From contig JAGUYV010000028.1 in NCBI GenBank assembly GCA_020061125.1, forward strand, positions 1-6,107: a stretch of 6,107 nt of DNA, read 5' to 3'. Source of the DNA: a bacterium. Lineage in GTDB: Bacteria > UBP15 > UBA6099 > DSWB01. Positions within the stretch are counted from its first letter, which is position 1, and every line of letters starts with the position of its first letter. Shown here in pieces: positions 5,470 through 6,107 of the stretch. The notes under the pieces are model-generated. The model worked only from the letters and a program-made list of their open reading frames with translations, was not told the DNA's origin and searched no databases. The position numbers and the translations under genes were made by a program.

Positions 5470-6107
5470 TCAATATTCGTCCGGGTAGTTGGGCGTGTAG
5501 CGTTTTCTGTGGCTGTTGCGCAAATCGTCAACGGCGAACTGCAGGCGCTGGGCCTGCTCGCGGATTTGCTCTCGCGGGGATTCCAGGGACATGGATTCCG
5601 GCAGGATAAAGGGCTTGCCGAAATGCACGCGCACGCGCGCCGGGGTCCATACTGGCAGCGCGGCGTACATGTGGCCCGCGGGCGTGGGGATGTTGCTCAA
5701 CCAGGGGAAAATGGCGCCCGCGCCGCGCGCCCAGGCAGGGATGATGGGCGCGCCCGATGCCAGGGCCAGGCGGATAATGCCGGTCTTGAACTGGTAGGCA
5801 TAGCGCGTTTTGAAGAAGGGATGAATGATGCCTTCGGGAAACAGGCCCACGATGCCGCCCGCGCGCAGCGCGTCCGAGGCTTCGGCCAGCGCCCTGCGAA
5901 TTTTTTCCGGGTCCGTGCCCTGTCCTTTATAGGACGCGATGGGGATGCACCCGGCGTCGCGGATAATCTTTCCGATCACGGGCACATTGCAGATATCCTC
6001 GTCGGCCACGAAGCGCACGGCACGGCCCCGCGCCGAGGCGGCGATGGCGATGAACACGCCGTCGAGCGCCCCGTTGTGCAGCGCGGCCACGATGGCCCCT
6101 CCCTGCC
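5470..6107 (-). CDS. PlsC-type 1-acyl-glycerol-3-phosphate acyltransferase family protein (5' end cut by window edge)
   Basis: The minus-strand frame runs from the right edge to the TGA at 5472-5470. It carries the PlsC acyltransferase blocks: HNGALD (the H-x4-D catalytic motif, 6078-6061), GCIPIA (block II region), FPEG (5841-5830, acyl-acceptor binding) and GAPIIPAW (block IV). Such enzymes transfer an acyl chain to lysophosphatidate or related acceptors at the inner face of the membrane. Block II lacks the usual arginine (GCIPIASYKG), and block III reads FPEGIIHP rather than FPEGTRS, so the acceptor may not be lysophosphatidate. The in-frame GTG at 6090-6088 is unlikely to be the true start: it leaves only four residues before the catalytic His, and the frame continues upstream as QGGAIVAALHNG. 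The C-terminus ends KRYTPNYPDEY. It converges on the GH31 gene. Confidence 0.87.
   Translation of the reverse strand, partial: QGGAIVAALHNGALDGVFIAIAASARGRAVRFVADEDICNVPVIGKIIRDAGCIPIASYKGQGTDPEKIRRALAEASDALRAGGIVGLFPEGIIHPFFKTRYAYQFKTGIIRLALASGAPIIPAWARGAGAIFPWLSNIPTPAGHMYAALPVWTPARVRVHFGKPFILPESMSLESPREQIREQAQRLQFAVDDLRNSHRKRYTPNYPDEY

Noticed and set aside
6088-6090. GTG as start codon of the acyltransferase
   Set aside because: The catalytic H-x4-D motif would begin at residue 5; the frame continues in the expected PlsC pattern to the window edge, so the gene is truncated.

Overview
This is an ordinary-looking stretch of a GC-rich bacterial chromosome. It carries five protein-coding genes, two of them cut by the window ends. 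The organism is probably a Gram-negative-type environmental heterotroph: there are Sec signal peptides, a periplasmic-type metallopeptidase and a secreted GH31 glycosidase. A non-heme URO-D paralogue beside secreted carbohydrate-active enzymes is reminiscent of Planctomycetota, Lentisphaerota or Hydrogenedentota, but this is a loose inference because no marker gene is present.

Left part (1-1254). The minus strand holds the 5' portion of a membrane-anchored sensor protein with two membrane helices, a large extracytoplasmic region, a short coiled coil and a PAS domain. Its output domain lies beyond the left edge. The 209-bp divergent intergenic region carries two candidate promoters on opposite strands, each with an extended -10 element of the form TGNTATAATAC. 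One faces the sensor gene and one faces the rightward gene set.

Centre (1255-5195). Three rightward genes with short gaps (37 and 64 bp) probably form one transcription unit: a URO-D superfamily protein (not classical HemE), a secreted HExxH peptidase of the 'peptidase MA' type with a C-terminal membrane helix and a very acidic tail, and a secreted, N-terminally minimal GH31 family glycosidase. No shared pathway can be read from the sequence. The glycosidase and peptidase act outside the cytoplasm, while the URO-D-like protein is cytoplasmic.

Right part (5196-6107). A 274-bp convergent intergenic region contains a long imperfect dyad (5251-5352) built from CACGGAGG-type units and a second perfect 9-bp inverted repeat. 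It also contains a possible 22-codon hydrophobic micro-ORF on the minus strand. It is followed by a minus-strand PlsC-type acyltransferase whose 5' end is cut off by the right edge.

I see no tRNA, rRNA, CRISPR array, insertion sequence, phage gene or toxin-antitoxin pair, and no strong sign of a new multi-gene system. The items most worth checking are the intergenic dyad, the short GH31 enzyme with a non-canonical acid/base neighbourhood, the zinc-ligand change in the URO-D-like protein, and the peptidase's acidic tail.
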